A DNA stretch of 21,655 nt from an uncultured archaeon (GTDB lineage Archaea > Halobacteriota > Methanosarcinia > Methanosarcinales > Methanoperedenaceae): assembly GCA_902386085.1 (NCBI GenBank), contig CABMIA010000068.1:1-21655 (forward strand), in the 5' to 3' direction. This document shows positions 8,480-15,960 of the stretch, in pieces. The first letter of the stretch is position 1. Every line of letters begins with the position of its first letter. The translations under genes were made by a program, and so were the position numbers. Below the pieces are notes generated by a model. It did not search any database, was not told the origin of the DNA, and saw nothing but the letters and a program-made list of their open reading frames with translations.

Positions 8480-9124
8480 ATGGCAGAAAAGGCAGTTAAG
8501 AAGAAGACAGTAAAATCCGAGACGCCGAAAGAGGCAAAAGAAGCAGCTAAAGCCACGTTGCAGGCACTGGCAAAACCAGAGGCCCAGAAGGCAGTTGTTG
8601 CGGCTGCTAAGGCGCAATCAGAAGTACCGCCTGCAAAAAAAGACCCGGAGGCAAAAGCGCCACAAGCTAAAGAACCCGTTAAAATTAAGCCTGAAATGAC
8701 GGCAAAACCAGTGGCACAGAAGGCTGTTGCTGCGGCCCAATCTGAAGTAAAGACGCAGTTGGCAAAAGCAGAATTACAACCGAAAGCACCACAAGAACCG
8801 GTTAAAATTCAGCCTGAAACAATGGCAAAACCAGAGGCGCCGAAAGATAAAGCGGCCAAGGAAACTGCGAAAGCCTCGACTGAAATTTCAGAGGCACCGA
8901 AAGCTGAGGCAAAACCGGAAGCAAAGAAGGAAGCCGACCCGAACAAGGAATTCGTGGATGGCATCATGGCAGAGATGAGCTTAAAAGGCGCATCAAAGAA
9001 GAGGCTTATCAAGACGCTTGCAGAGCAGTATAATTTCGATAAGCAGAGGGTTATGTTCAAGCTGAAGAGGGCGCTGGTCACGGAGAGGTATGCGGCGGTG
9101 CATGCGGAAGCGGGCGGGCATTAA
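8480..9124 (+). CDS. Ala/Lys/Pro-rich repeat protein with a C-terminal helical domain
   Basis: I do not recognise this 214-residue protein. Residues 1 to about 150 are low-complexity Ala, Lys, Pro, Glu and Gln with imperfect repeats of about 40 residues, each starting near AKPEAQKAV, AKPVAQKAV or AKPEAPKDK; two of them end with EPVKIKPE or EPVKIQPE. The last 60 residues look folded and helical (EFVDGIMAEMSLKGASKKR, then LAEQYNFDKQRVMFKLKRAL). There is no signal peptide or membrane segment. It is the last gene of the hdr operon and its start is set by the Shine-Dalgarno at 8468. The layout, a flexible linker plus a small domain, suggests a tether or assembly factor for the Hdr complex; that role is a guess. 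Confidence 0.75.
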   Translation: MAEKAVKKKTVKSETPKEAKEAAKATLQALAKPEAQKAVVAAAKAQSEVPPAKKDPEAKAPQAKEPVKIKPEMTAKPVAQKAVAAAQSEVKTQLAKAELQPKAPQEPVKIQPETMAKPEAPKDKAAKETAKASTEISEAPKAEAKPEAKKEADPNKEFVDGIMAEMSLKGASKKRLIKTLAEQYNFDKQRVMFKLKRALVTERYAAVHAEAGGH

Positions 9125-9144
9125 GTTTTCTCCTATAAAGATTT

Positions 9145-10104
9145 TTATTTAGTAAAAATATTTCCTATTTTGGAATCGTATATATAAAACTCTTTACTCC
9201 CGTTAGCTTTCTCTATTAATTCAATATATCGTTTAATTTTCGCGTCAGCCTCATCTGCATAATAGACTGCGACAGCTTCTGGAAAAGATGGTTCTATCGG
9301 AGATCCATTTTCTTTCTTACCATGATGGCTTAATAAAATGTGTATCAATTTATTTTTAGTCAATTCAGGGAAATTTGGAATTTTTTCTATTTTTTTTAAA
9401 ACTATATCAACCCCCGAAGTTATGTGACCCAACAGAATTCCATTTTCTGTGATTTTGATATTCGTCGTAGTTTTATATTCTATTATTTTGCCGATATCGT
9501 GTAAAATAGCTCCGACAATCATTAAATCTCTATTCATTTTATTAGGATATATTTCACTTAAAGTTTCACATATTTTTGCGACATTTAAAGAGTGTTCTAA
9601 CAAACCTCCAGTGTAAGCATGATGATAAGCTAGCGCAGCTGGTGCCGTTTTGAAATCTTTTATAAACTTTTGATCGGTCAAGAAATCATTTAATAGTTTT
9701 TTTAAATATCCATCGTGCAAAGAATCCCTAATCTTTAAAATATGTGAGAGAAGGGCATCTACGTTTTCTTTCGATTTTACAATAAAATCTTCTATATTAT
9801 ATTGTTTGGCGAGGTCAATATTGCTTTCTTTTATATCAATTTTTAATTTATTTTTATATTCTCCAACCTTTCCAGTAACATGAACAATATCTCCTTCTTT
9901 AAGCATCTCATGCACATTTTGAGTGGAATTTTTTTCATTTCCACCCCAATAAATAGCTTCAATATCACCCGTTCTATCAGATAATCCCATCAAAAACATG
10001 AAACCATTTTTATATAGAATAATATTATATTTATATTTAATCGAAAAAAGACTATCTACATCATCACCTATGGATAATTCATTAATAAATTGTGTCTTCT
10101 GCAT
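9145..10104 (-). CDS. YhaM-like OB-fold + HD-domain nuclease/phosphohydrolase
   Basis: This 319-residue protein has an OB-fold nucleic-acid-binding domain (about residues 15-105, with GDIVHVTGKVGEYKNK) and an HD domain (about 155-300). The metal-binding residues are all visible: H171 in GGLLEHS, H202-D203 in ILHDIGK, H227 in GHI, H260-H261 in LLSHHGKKENGSP and D287 in YYADEADAKI. Domain order and motifs match Bacillus YhaM, a 3'-5' exoribonuclease that also acts on DNA. It starts 20 bp after the reverse-transcriptase gene, with GGAGA upstream, so the two are probably one transcript. Its 3' end faces the hdr operon 20 bp away. AT-rich composition sets it apart from the hdr genes. The domain call is firm; a role in degrading or trimming the RT product is inferred. 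Confidence 0.85.
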   Translation of the reverse strand: MQKTQFINELSIGDDVDSLFSIKYKYNIILYKNGFMFLMGLSDRTGDIEAIYWGGNEKNSTQNVHEMLKEGDIVHVTGKVGEYKNKLKIDIKESNIDLAKQYNIEDFIVKSKENVDALLSHILKIRDSLHDGYLKKLLNDFLTDQKFIKDFKTAPAALAYHHAYTGGLLEHSLNVAKICETLSEIYPNKMNRDLMIVGAILHDIGKIIEYKTTTNIKITENGILLGHITSGVDIVLKKIEKIPNFPELTKNKLIHILLSHHGKKENGSPIEPSFPEAVAVYYADEADAKIKRYIELIEKANGSKEFYIYDSKIGNIFTK

Positions 10105-10124
10105 TTATATTCTCCAAGTAGGTA

Positions 10125-11630
10125 TTATAAACCGTCCTTAGATTTTAAATAATCTACGAGACGATTTAACTCAGGATATTTCTCTTTTACCATAGTCTCA
10201 TAAAATAGATTTCTTTCTTTTTTATTCATTTTATGGCAACCTATAAGAATTGCTTTTTTCACAAAGATATTATCTTCATTTATATACTGTGTTTTTATAT
10301 ATTCTCTGTCTGATTCATCTCCATGTTTTCCCAATGCAAGAAATGCAAAAGTTCTGGTTGCCCAATGCTTATTACGATCTTTTAAAATTCGTCTCACAAG
10401 ATTTAATTGCGTTTTATTAAGAGCGGCAGCCTCTCTTAATACTATTAAAAACCACATCTCTTGCCATTCATATATATTCGTTTCAGGATTTGCCAAAAAA
10501 TTTGAAATGGCATTTTTAATTTTATTTGAATCATTTATAAACAAAGTAAGATAATCTACAAAAATATTGGCCGAGTGTGGCATATCTTCGAGTTTTTCCA
10601 ATAAATAATCAACTGCATAGTCACTATTTATTTTTTTAAATCTAGTTATACAAAAGTTGAAGTGTGTTTTGTTAAAATCATCTGCATTTTTAATCGTTTC
10701 TTCAAATAACTTGACCAAATCATCGAATTTTATGGGATCAATAGTATCTCCTTCAATCCCATAGTCAATTGCTTGGATTATATCTTGTTTTTCATCTATA
10801 AGTTCTTCAATTTCCGTTTTATCAAAAATTTTTGTTTTCTTATCTTGGATATTTAAATGTAAAACTCTTAAAATTTGCACTAGAACCTTTAGAATTTTCT
10901 TAGCGTCACCTTTACTCCTAGTAAAAATGCTTATATCATCCGCAAAACGCAAATATCTACAATCTAGAGTTTCGCTTAAAATCATATCGTCTACATACTT
11001 TAAATAAAAATTACTCAAAAAAGAAGAAGGAGCAGAATTTTGAGGAAGACCCAACCCATGTAGACCTATATATCCTGACCAATCAGCAATAATGGCCTTA
11101 AGCACTTTTAGAATTTCATCATCATTTATGAACTCTTCTAATTTTTCGATTAAAATAGTATGACTTATATGCTCAAAAAAAGCTGTGATATCTGTTTGTA
11201 AAAGATAAGTATATCCCTCCTCCACATAGCATTTTCTTCTCTCTTCTCGATAAAATTTCCATTGATGAACTTGATTTTTGAAAAAATATTGATCATTTGG
11301 TTTGGTACTTAATCGAAATGAATAAACAGAGTCAGACAGCTTAGGATCTATTATAGGAGCAATATAATCAACAAGTGCCTGATAGACTATTCTGTCCTCA
11401 ATATTAATTGCTAAACCTGGTCTTAAAGAAAAATTTGATTTAGGTTGATCTATTGTCATTGGAGCTTGTGGGTGGAAATCTGAGGATAGTCTCGCTTTTA
11501 AATTGTCAAGATTTATTTTCAGATCCCTTTCGTAATCTTTTAAATATAAAAGATCAGGAACAAATTGTTTTTTTGAATCCACATGCACTCGTTTCCAAGC
11601 AAGATTCAAATTAAGTGATTTTAAGGGCAT
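10125..11630 (-). CDS. Reverse transcriptase with C-terminal helical repeats (UG/Abi-like)
   Basis: An ATG at 11654 would give 509 residues, but the ATG at 11630 (501 residues) follows GAGGAGGT at the right spacing and is preferred. Numbering from the longer form, RT motif A is LLQTDITAFFEHISH with D155, motif B is LGLPQNSAPSSFLSNFYL (201-218), and motif C is RFADDISIF with D239-D240, so all three catalytic Asp residues are present. Residues 300-509 have no maturase or HNH domain and resemble HEAT-like helical repeats (TFAFLALGKHGDESDREYI, VKKAILIGCHKMN). That layout fits the UG/Abi (defence-associated) reverse transcriptases rather than group II introns. It is the first gene of a two-gene operon with the YhaM-like protein. 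The exact RT group is not determined. Confidence 0.88.
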   Translation of the reverse strand: MPLKSLNLNLAWKRVHVDSKKQFVPDLLYLKDYERDLKINLDNLKARLSSDFHPQAPMTIDQPKSNFSLRPGLAINIEDRIVYQALVDYIAPIIDPKLSDSVYSFRLSTKPNDQYFFKNQVHQWKFYREERRKCYVEEGYTYLLQTDITAFFEHISHTILIEKLEEFINDDEILKVLKAIIADWSGYIGLHGLGLPQNSAPSSFLSNFYLKYVDDMILSETLDCRYLRFADDISIFTRSKGDAKKILKVLVQILRVLHLNIQDKKTKIFDKTEIEELIDEKQDIIQAIDYGIEGDTIDPIKFDDLVKLFEETIKNADDFNKTHFNFCITRFKKINSDYAVDYLLEKLEDMPHSANIFVDYLTLFINDSNKIKNAISNFLANPETNIYEWQEMWFLIVLREAAALNKTQLNLVRRILKDRNKHWATRTFAFLALGKHGDESDREYIKTQYINEDNIFVKKAILIGCHKMNKKERNLFYETMVKEKYPELNRLVDYLKSKDGL

Positions 11631-11654
11631 CAAGACCTCCTCTATAAGATACAT

Positions 11655-11760
11655 ACTATTATTTAGTTAATCTTATGATATATTGCATTCAAAGCATAAA
11701 ATATATGACATCCATTCAAGCAAAAAGATGATACATTCAAATTATTGAAAGAGAAAAATC
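11655..11760. promoter_or_regulatory. Shared divergent promoter region of the RT and HEPN-like genes
   Basis: This AT-rich gap of 106 bp lies between the longer RT start and the plus-strand gene. ATAAAATATATGA near 11696-11708 could serve as a TATA box in either direction. The heptamer CATTCAA occurs three times (11686, 11713 and 11734), which could be operator sites. Both ideas come from inspection only. Confidence 0.4.
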
Positions 11761-12579
11761 ATGAGAAAAATGAAATTACATCCCAAAATATGGACACATG
11801 TTCGCAAAATGTATGATCATTATTATGGTTCAAATTTTAAAGATGTTTTACTATCTTTACTCGAAATTGAAGAAGAAGATGCAAACTACAGCATATTTAA
11901 TAAATTAAGTTTTGAAGATGGATTAGTCGTGATTAAAGACCTTCTTGAAAATAATGAGGTTAAAAAGGATAGAACTAATAATTGGAATTATTTTGGAGAT
12001 TTTATTAGTGAATGGCGACCTCAACTCATAGAATATTTACGAGATAATGGCATAGAATATAATGAAGAGACGAAGAATTTTATTCTAACCAGTGGTGAAC
12101 CTATTCCTTTAATAGCCCCAAAAACGCAATTATCGAACTTGGTAGATATTGATTTTCAGGATTTTTTTTATAATAAACTTAGGGATGAAATCAATACAGC
12201 TTATCGAATGGAATTATTTACATCGGTAATGCTATTAAGCAGAAAATTGTTTGAAAATCTCCTAATTGAAATATTGAGATTTAAGTATCCACCCAATCAG
12301 CCTGGAAATCTAGAAATTTATTATGTGACAAGAGATCAAAAGTTTCAAAATTTTACAGTACTTTTAATGAATATTGAAGATAAAAAGGATGAATTCACCG
12401 TTGATAAACATATTGTATCAGAAATTATTTCGTTAATAAAACCATTCAGAGAACGCGCAAATTCAAACGCTCATTCGATCATAATAATTTCGAAGGAAGA
12501 TGATATTTTAAAATATGAGATACCTCACATTTCTGCGTTACTACTAAAACTGTACTCAAATATCAAAAATAGCCTATAA
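11761..12579 (+). CDS. HEPN-like protein divergent from the reverse transcriptase
   Basis: I do not recognise the full 272-residue protein. The N-terminal half (about 1-120) is acidic and probably helical. The C-terminal half (about 130-272) looks like an all-helical HEPN/DUF4145-type domain: a helix MLLSRKLFENLLIEILRFKYP (157-177) and later FRERANSNAHS, which provides R232-X5-H238, the RX4-6H motif of HEPN ribonucleases. There is no signal peptide or membrane segment. It shares the low-GC composition of the RT-HD pair and is transcribed away from it across a 106-bp gap, so it probably belongs to the same cassette, as an RNase effector or a regulator. The HEPN call rests on one motif and helix pattern. 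Confidence 0.6.
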   Translation: MRKMKLHPKIWTHVRKMYDHYYGSNFKDVLLSLLEIEEEDANYSIFNKLSFEDGLVVIKDLLENNEVKKDRTNNWNYFGDFISEWRPQLIEYLRDNGIEYNEETKNFILTSGEPIPLIAPKTQLSNLVDIDFQDFFYNKLRDEINTAYRMELFTSVMLLSRKLFENLLIEILRFKYPPNQPGNLEIYYVTRDQKFQNFTVLLMNIEDKKDEFTVDKHIVSEIISLIKPFRERANSNAHSIIIISKEDDILKYEIPHISALLLKLYSNIKNSL

Positions 12580-12640
12580 TACAATCATCCCAAGAGCAAT
12601 TTATGATATTGCATCCCACCAGAGCGCTGGCAGACATTGT

Positions 12641-12745
12641 GCCGAGTTCGTATAAGTTTGTATAAGCTTGAATAAGTCTATATCAGTTCGTTATTTTTTA
12701 ATAAAAATCCAGCCGCGCTTTGCGTTCTTCGCGCTCTTTGCGGTG
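12641..12745 (+). repeat. Dispersed intergenic repeat, copy A
   Basis: A stretch starting GCCGAGTTCG and ending in CGCGCTTTGCGTTCTTCGCG then CTCTTTGCGGTG matches 14807-14881 and, in part, 16112-16190. It fills most of the gap between the HEPN-like and YwgA-like genes. A 60-codon ORF over it (12668-12850) has no ribosome binding site and is not called. Confidence 0.75.
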
Positions 12746-12844
12746 TTTTTGATTACTGCCTCAGCATTCCGTTCATGTTATCAGAACACTATCGCCCCGC
12801 TTCGCCAGAGTTTATACAATCTCCCGCCTAAACTACTCATCAGC

Positions 12845-12852
12845 ATTTAAAT
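12845..12852 (+). promoter_or_regulatory. TATA box for the YwgA-HD pair, possibly leaderless
   Basis: TTTAAATA is centred about 22 bases before the ATG at 12871 and no Shine-Dalgarno is visible. That spacing would place the transcription start at or next to the ATG, as in archaeal leaderless mRNAs. Confidence 0.4.
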
Positions 12853-12870
12853 ACAATAAAATAAAATATA

Positions 12871-13458
12871 ATGTTACTATCAGAGGGATTAAAATTGGAG
12901 CTATTGGATGCGATATTAATAACCATTAAAGCCGCGGGAGATTGCATTCCCGGGCGGACTGCGATTCAAAAATTGGTCTATTTTGAATCGGTATTTGGGC
13001 TCGTTGATGTAAAATACAAGCCGCATTACTACGGTCCATACAGTTCCGAAGTCTCAAGCACCATCCACGAACTTACATACCTTGACTTTGTGAAAGAAGA
13101 AGTGGAAACCCGCGAAACAACCGGATTTGCAGTCTCTGAAGACTGGAAAAGATACTGCTATACAATTTCCAGAGATGGCAATGAGATAATTGAATATCTT
13201 AAGAAAGAACATCCGGATGATTATAATAAAATTGTGAACCTGGTTAAGATCTGTAAAAAAACCTCAAACCTTGACGTAAATATACTTTCGTGGGCTGCAA
13301 AAGTAAATTATATCCTATCAGAACAGGGCAAGCCTATGACGCCTGAAGAAATAACATTAACAGCCGAATCCTTTGGCTGGAAACTGGACCCGTCACAAAT
13401 TGATATTGCAGTCGAACTTTTAAAGCAATTAAACTCTGTCAGGCTGAATAATGCTTGA
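12871..13458 (+). CDS. YwgA-like protein
   Basis: This 195-residue protein resembles the uncharacterised YwgA family: an N-terminal segment with TAIQKLVYFESVFG (about 30-43), then YKPHYYGPYSSEVSSTIHEL (about 48-67), a pattern shared with the wider SocA/Panacea-like winged-helix proteins. The C-terminal half is helical with no recognised motif. Its stop overlaps the next gene, an HD phosphohydrolase, by 8 bp. In Bacillus subtilis ywgA lies beside ywfO, which encodes the same kind of HD protein, so this pairing seems conserved between bacteria and archaea. Function is unknown; regulation of the HD enzyme is a reasonable guess. Confidence 0.65.
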   Translation: MLLSEGLKLELLDAILITIKAAGDCIPGRTAIQKLVYFESVFGLVDVKYKPHYYGPYSSEVSSTIHELTYLDFVKEEVETRETTGFAVSEDWKRYCYTISRDGNEIIEYLKKEHPDDYNKIVNLVKICKKTSNLDVNILSWAAKVNYILSEQGKPMTPEEITLTAESFGWKLDPSQIDIAVELLKQLNSVRLNNA

Positions 13459-14710
13459 ATTTGAAAAATTTTTCAGGGATCCTCTTTACGGTTTTATCGG
13501 GCTCACACATAAAGAGGTGGAACTTTTAAGTACACCCGTCGTTCAAAGGCTCAGGCGGATTAAGCAGTTGGGAAACACTCATCTTGTCTATCCAAGCGCC
13601 TGCCATTCCAGGTTTGAGCATACGCTTGGTGTTCTTCACATAGCGAACAGAATGGCGGAAAAACTAAGCCTGAGTGACGGTGAAATTGAAATTGTTCGCT
13701 GTGCGGCGTTGCTACATGATATCGGGCACGGACCTTTATCCCATAATTTTGAAACTGTCCTTAAGAACGTGAACAAAAAAGAAATCAGCCATGAAGATAT
13801 AACACTGCGAATAATAAAAGAGGACAGTGAAATAGATAAGATTCTCGCAGGACTGAAAGATGATGTTCTTTCTTTATTTGATGAAAAAAATGACACCGCC
13901 AATAGCAAAATTATTTCTGGAAATATAGATGCAGACAGATTAGATTATCTAAGGAGGGATTCTTACCACACAGGAGTAGCATATGGTATATTCGATCTTG
14001 AAAGGATTCTTCATACTATACAAAAGATAGTCGATGGAGAGAGGTCAGAGATTGCGATTTTGAAGAAAGGGCAGGATGCTATTGAAAGTTATCGTCTGGC
14101 CCGGTTTTTGATGCACACCCAGGTATATTATCATCATGTTCGGGCAATTTCAGACAATATGCTAAATCGCGCTGTAGAGATTGCCATAAATGACGGGACT
14201 TTAAGAGATGATTTACTCAAATTTGATAGTAGTGATTTTTTGGAGAACTATCTCTCGTTGGATGATAACAGGCTTTTCATAAAAATATTATCGAATAAAG
14301 AGAGTAACGCCTTCAAGTTAATAAACGATTTAGAGAACAGAAACCTGTTGAAAAGAGGATATGAAATAGATCTTAGAAAATTAAATCCAATGAAAATAAG
14401 GAAAATAATGCGACTAAAACCTGAGGATTTCAAAAAATTAGAAGGAAAATTAGCCCAAAAATGTAGCTGTGATAAGGATTTTATTATAGTGCATTTACAA
14501 AAAATCGAGAATACTTTATACAAATCCTCTTATGAGTTTTTTAAATCAGGTGAGACACCCATACTTATTCTTGATAATGATGGTCTTCACGAAATCGAAA
14601 AAGAGTCTCATATTTTCGGCTCACAAGAGCCTCTCTTAAAGTTATATATTTTCTGTCCTGAAGAAAATAAAAGCCAGATAAGAGAATTTGCGGAAGATAT
14701 TCTGCTATGA
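13451..14710 (+). CDS. HD-superfamily phosphohydrolase (COG1078, dGTPase/SAMHD1-like)
   Basis: This 419-residue protein has the full HD signature of the dGTPase/SAMHD1-like group: QRLRRIKQLG (32-41), H52 and H57 in HSRFEHTLG, H89-D90 and H93 in LLHDIGHGPLSH, and D160 and D165 in DADRLDYLRRDSYHTG. It opens with DPLYGFIGLT, typical of the family. The C-terminal 180 residues are family-specific and less conserved. Relatives remove triphosphate from dNTPs or hydrolyse other nucleotides; the substrate here is unknown. It overlaps the YwgA-like gene by 8 bp, so the two are translated together. A defence role by dNTP depletion is possible, but the conserved partner and wide distribution fit a housekeeping function as well. 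Confidence 0.85.
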   Translation: MLEFEKFFRDPLYGFIGLTHKEVELLSTPVVQRLRRIKQLGNTHLVYPSACHSRFEHTLGVLHIANRMAEKLSLSDGEIEIVRCAALLHDIGHGPLSHNFETVLKNVNKKEISHEDITLRIIKEDSEIDKILAGLKDDVLSLFDEKNDTANSKIISGNIDADRLDYLRRDSYHTGVAYGIFDLERILHTIQKIVDGERSEIAILKKGQDAIESYRLARFLMHTQVYYHHVRAISDNMLNRAVEIAINDGTLRDDLLKFDSSDFLENYLSLDDNRLFIKILSNKESNAFKLINDLENRNLLKRGYEIDLRKLNPMKIRKIMRLKPEDFKKLEGKLAQKCSCDKDFIIVHLQKIENTLYKSSYEFFKSGETPILILDNDGLHEIEKESHIFGSQEPLLKLYIFCPEENKSQIREFAEDILL

Positions 14711-14711
14711 A

Positions 14712-14810
14712 TTATATCCCAAATAGAGATATCAGTTCACGAAGTCTCATATATTTTCCAGCCTTGAAATCTTCCCTACTCTCCTTAATCTGCTCAATCA
14801 GTTCAGGCCA
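14712..14810 (-). pseudogene. Possible antitoxin C-terminal remnant
   Basis: The minus frame reads WPELIEQIKESREDF, KAGKYMRLRELISLFGI, then TAA. The aliphatic-rich helix, a KAGK turn and a short acidic/basic tail resemble the C-terminal part of small type II antitoxins. Upstream the frame runs straight into repeat B (14807-14881), so the N-terminal part appears replaced. The longer ORF to 14924 has repeat-derived sequence and no ribosome binding site. No toxin partner is seen. Confidence 0.3.
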
Positions 14811-14881
14811 AGTTCGTGTCAGTTCGTTGTTTTTATAAAAAATCGCTGCCGCGCTATGCGTTCTTCGCTCTCTTTGCGGTG
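14807..14881 (+). repeat. Dispersed intergenic repeat, copy B
   Basis: The segment has the same order of blocks as copy A (AGTTCG, then CAGTTCGTT, an AT-rich spacer, and GCCGCGCTATGCGTTCTTCG followed by CTCTCTTTGCGGTG), but the left part is shorter. Confidence 0.75.
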
Positions 14882-14945
14882 GGTTCACACAAATAGTTTC
14901 ATCGTTTTCTGATATGCCCTGCAACTGTTGAAAATTACAATTTTA

Positions 14946-15050
14946 TCAATACATCTGCTCGATGGAGGATAGGGGATTTGATAAGCCGCCGCTCCAGAAT
15001 TTGTCCCAGAGGGCGTCTATTTTGGATTTGAGTTCGGGCGCGAGTCTAAT
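14946..15050 (-). pseudogene. hsdM: Type I restriction methyltransferase (HsdM) N-terminal remnant
   Basis: The minus strand reads [19 protein letters not shown] followed by [15 protein letters not shown] and a TGA at 14946-14948. This closely resembles the N-terminal segment of many HsdM proteins (ELK-K-D-LWD-FWSGG-SNPL-IEQ). There is no start codon in this frame downstream of the fic gene, and the frame stops after about 35 residues where HsdM would run on for about 450 more. It lies just past the end of fic, and fic genes are often part of type I restriction loci, so this is probably the scar of a lost hsd operon. Confidence 0.6.
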
Positions 15051-15075
15051 GCTTTTTTGATTTCTCCTCCATATT

Positions 15076-15960
15076 TCATAGATACCGTGTGTATTCTTTA
15101 AGATATCTTTTGAAAAACCATTGTAGAAATATCATCTCATCCTTTTTTATCTGAGATCGCTCCAAAGAGCTATAATATCCCGCTCTTTTTTCATAAGGTA
15201 TATTGAGCATAGGAAAAGCATGCTTATTTAAAACAAAGTTCATCAACAACCTGCTTATCCTTCCATTCCCATCAGTAAAAGGATGAATTGTTACAAGTTT
15301 CAGATGGACCAGCGCCGCAAGTTCTACCGGGTGCATTTTGTCTTTATTTTTACGATACCATTTTAAAAAATCCATTAGCATAGGATATATTTCGGCAGGA
15401 AAAGGCGGTGTAAATCTACTTCCGGCAATCGTCACCTGATGTTGCCGTATCTTGCCTGCTATGTCTTTTTTTGTGTTCTCAAATAATTTTTTGTGGAAGT
15501 ACAATATGATATCAAGCGATAAATCCTTTTTACAATCAAGCACCTCATAAAATACTTTCCTGTGCGCTTCCGCCTCTTTTACATCAAGCATAGGCTTTGC
15601 ATTTGGAGTTATGCCTTTTTCAAGCAGCAAAGAGGTCTCCCTGAACGTCAGGGTTGAACCTTCTATCCTGTTCGTATCATAAGTAAATTTGACTGCGAAG
15701 TTCTCCAGTTCTTTTTCCTGCGCCGATAGAGGGTGCTTTTTTTCCTGTGTCGTATATTCTTCTCTTATTTTGTCAAAAATACCAAACCATTTCTCTCTGT
15801 AAATTTCAGAAATAAACTGCTTTTTCACTTCTTCAATGTTTTGTGGCAAAGTTTTTCCAAGGTATTTCCCCTTCTTCTCCACCCTGCCTTTTTCACGGAA
15901 GCTGTGCTCAAGGTAATAATATGTCTGTTTGCCTACGGTTTTTTTCCTGATTGCGACCAT
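15076..15960 (-). CDS. fic: Fic-domain adenylyltransferase (N-terminal inhibitory helix)
   Basis: This 294-residue protein carries the Fic core H226[11 protein letters not shown]237 with catalytic His226, and the class II inhibitory motif T96-NRI-E100-G101 in the N-terminal helix, which blocks ATP binding until released. [18 protein letters not shown] (171-188) is the target-binding flap region. Residues 1-60 form an extra N-terminal extension seen in archaeal Fic proteins. Fic enzymes usually transfer AMP to a hydroxyl side chain of a target protein; the target is unknown. An HsdM remnant follows the gene. No antitoxin gene of the FicA type is visible, in line with an internal inhibitory helix. 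Confidence 0.88.
   Translation of the reverse strand: MVAIRKKTVGKQTYYYLEHSFREKGRVEKKGKYLGKTLPQNIEEVKKQFISEIYREKWFGIFDKIREEYTTQEKKHPLSAQEKELENFAVKFTYDTNRIEGSTLTFRETSLLLEKGITPNAKPMLDVKEAEAHRKVFYEVLDCKKDLSLDIILYFHKKLFENTKKDIAGKIRQHQVTIAGSRFTPPFPAEIYPMLMDFLKWYRKNKDKMHPVELAALVHLKLVTIHPFTDGNGRISRLLMNFVLNKHAFPMLNIPYEKRAGYYSSLERSQIKKDEMIFLQWFFKRYLKEYTRYL

Noticed and set aside
10125..11654. Group II intron or retron as the origin of the RT
   Set aside because: There is no maturase X domain, no HNH domain, no visible intron ends or domain V, and no msr/msd-like inverted repeats beside the gene; FADD and the helical tail fit UG/Abi RTs better.
12668..12850. Plus-strand ORF of 60 codons
   Set aside because: It lies over dispersed repeat copy A, has no ribosome binding site, and its protein is an accident of the repeat sequence.
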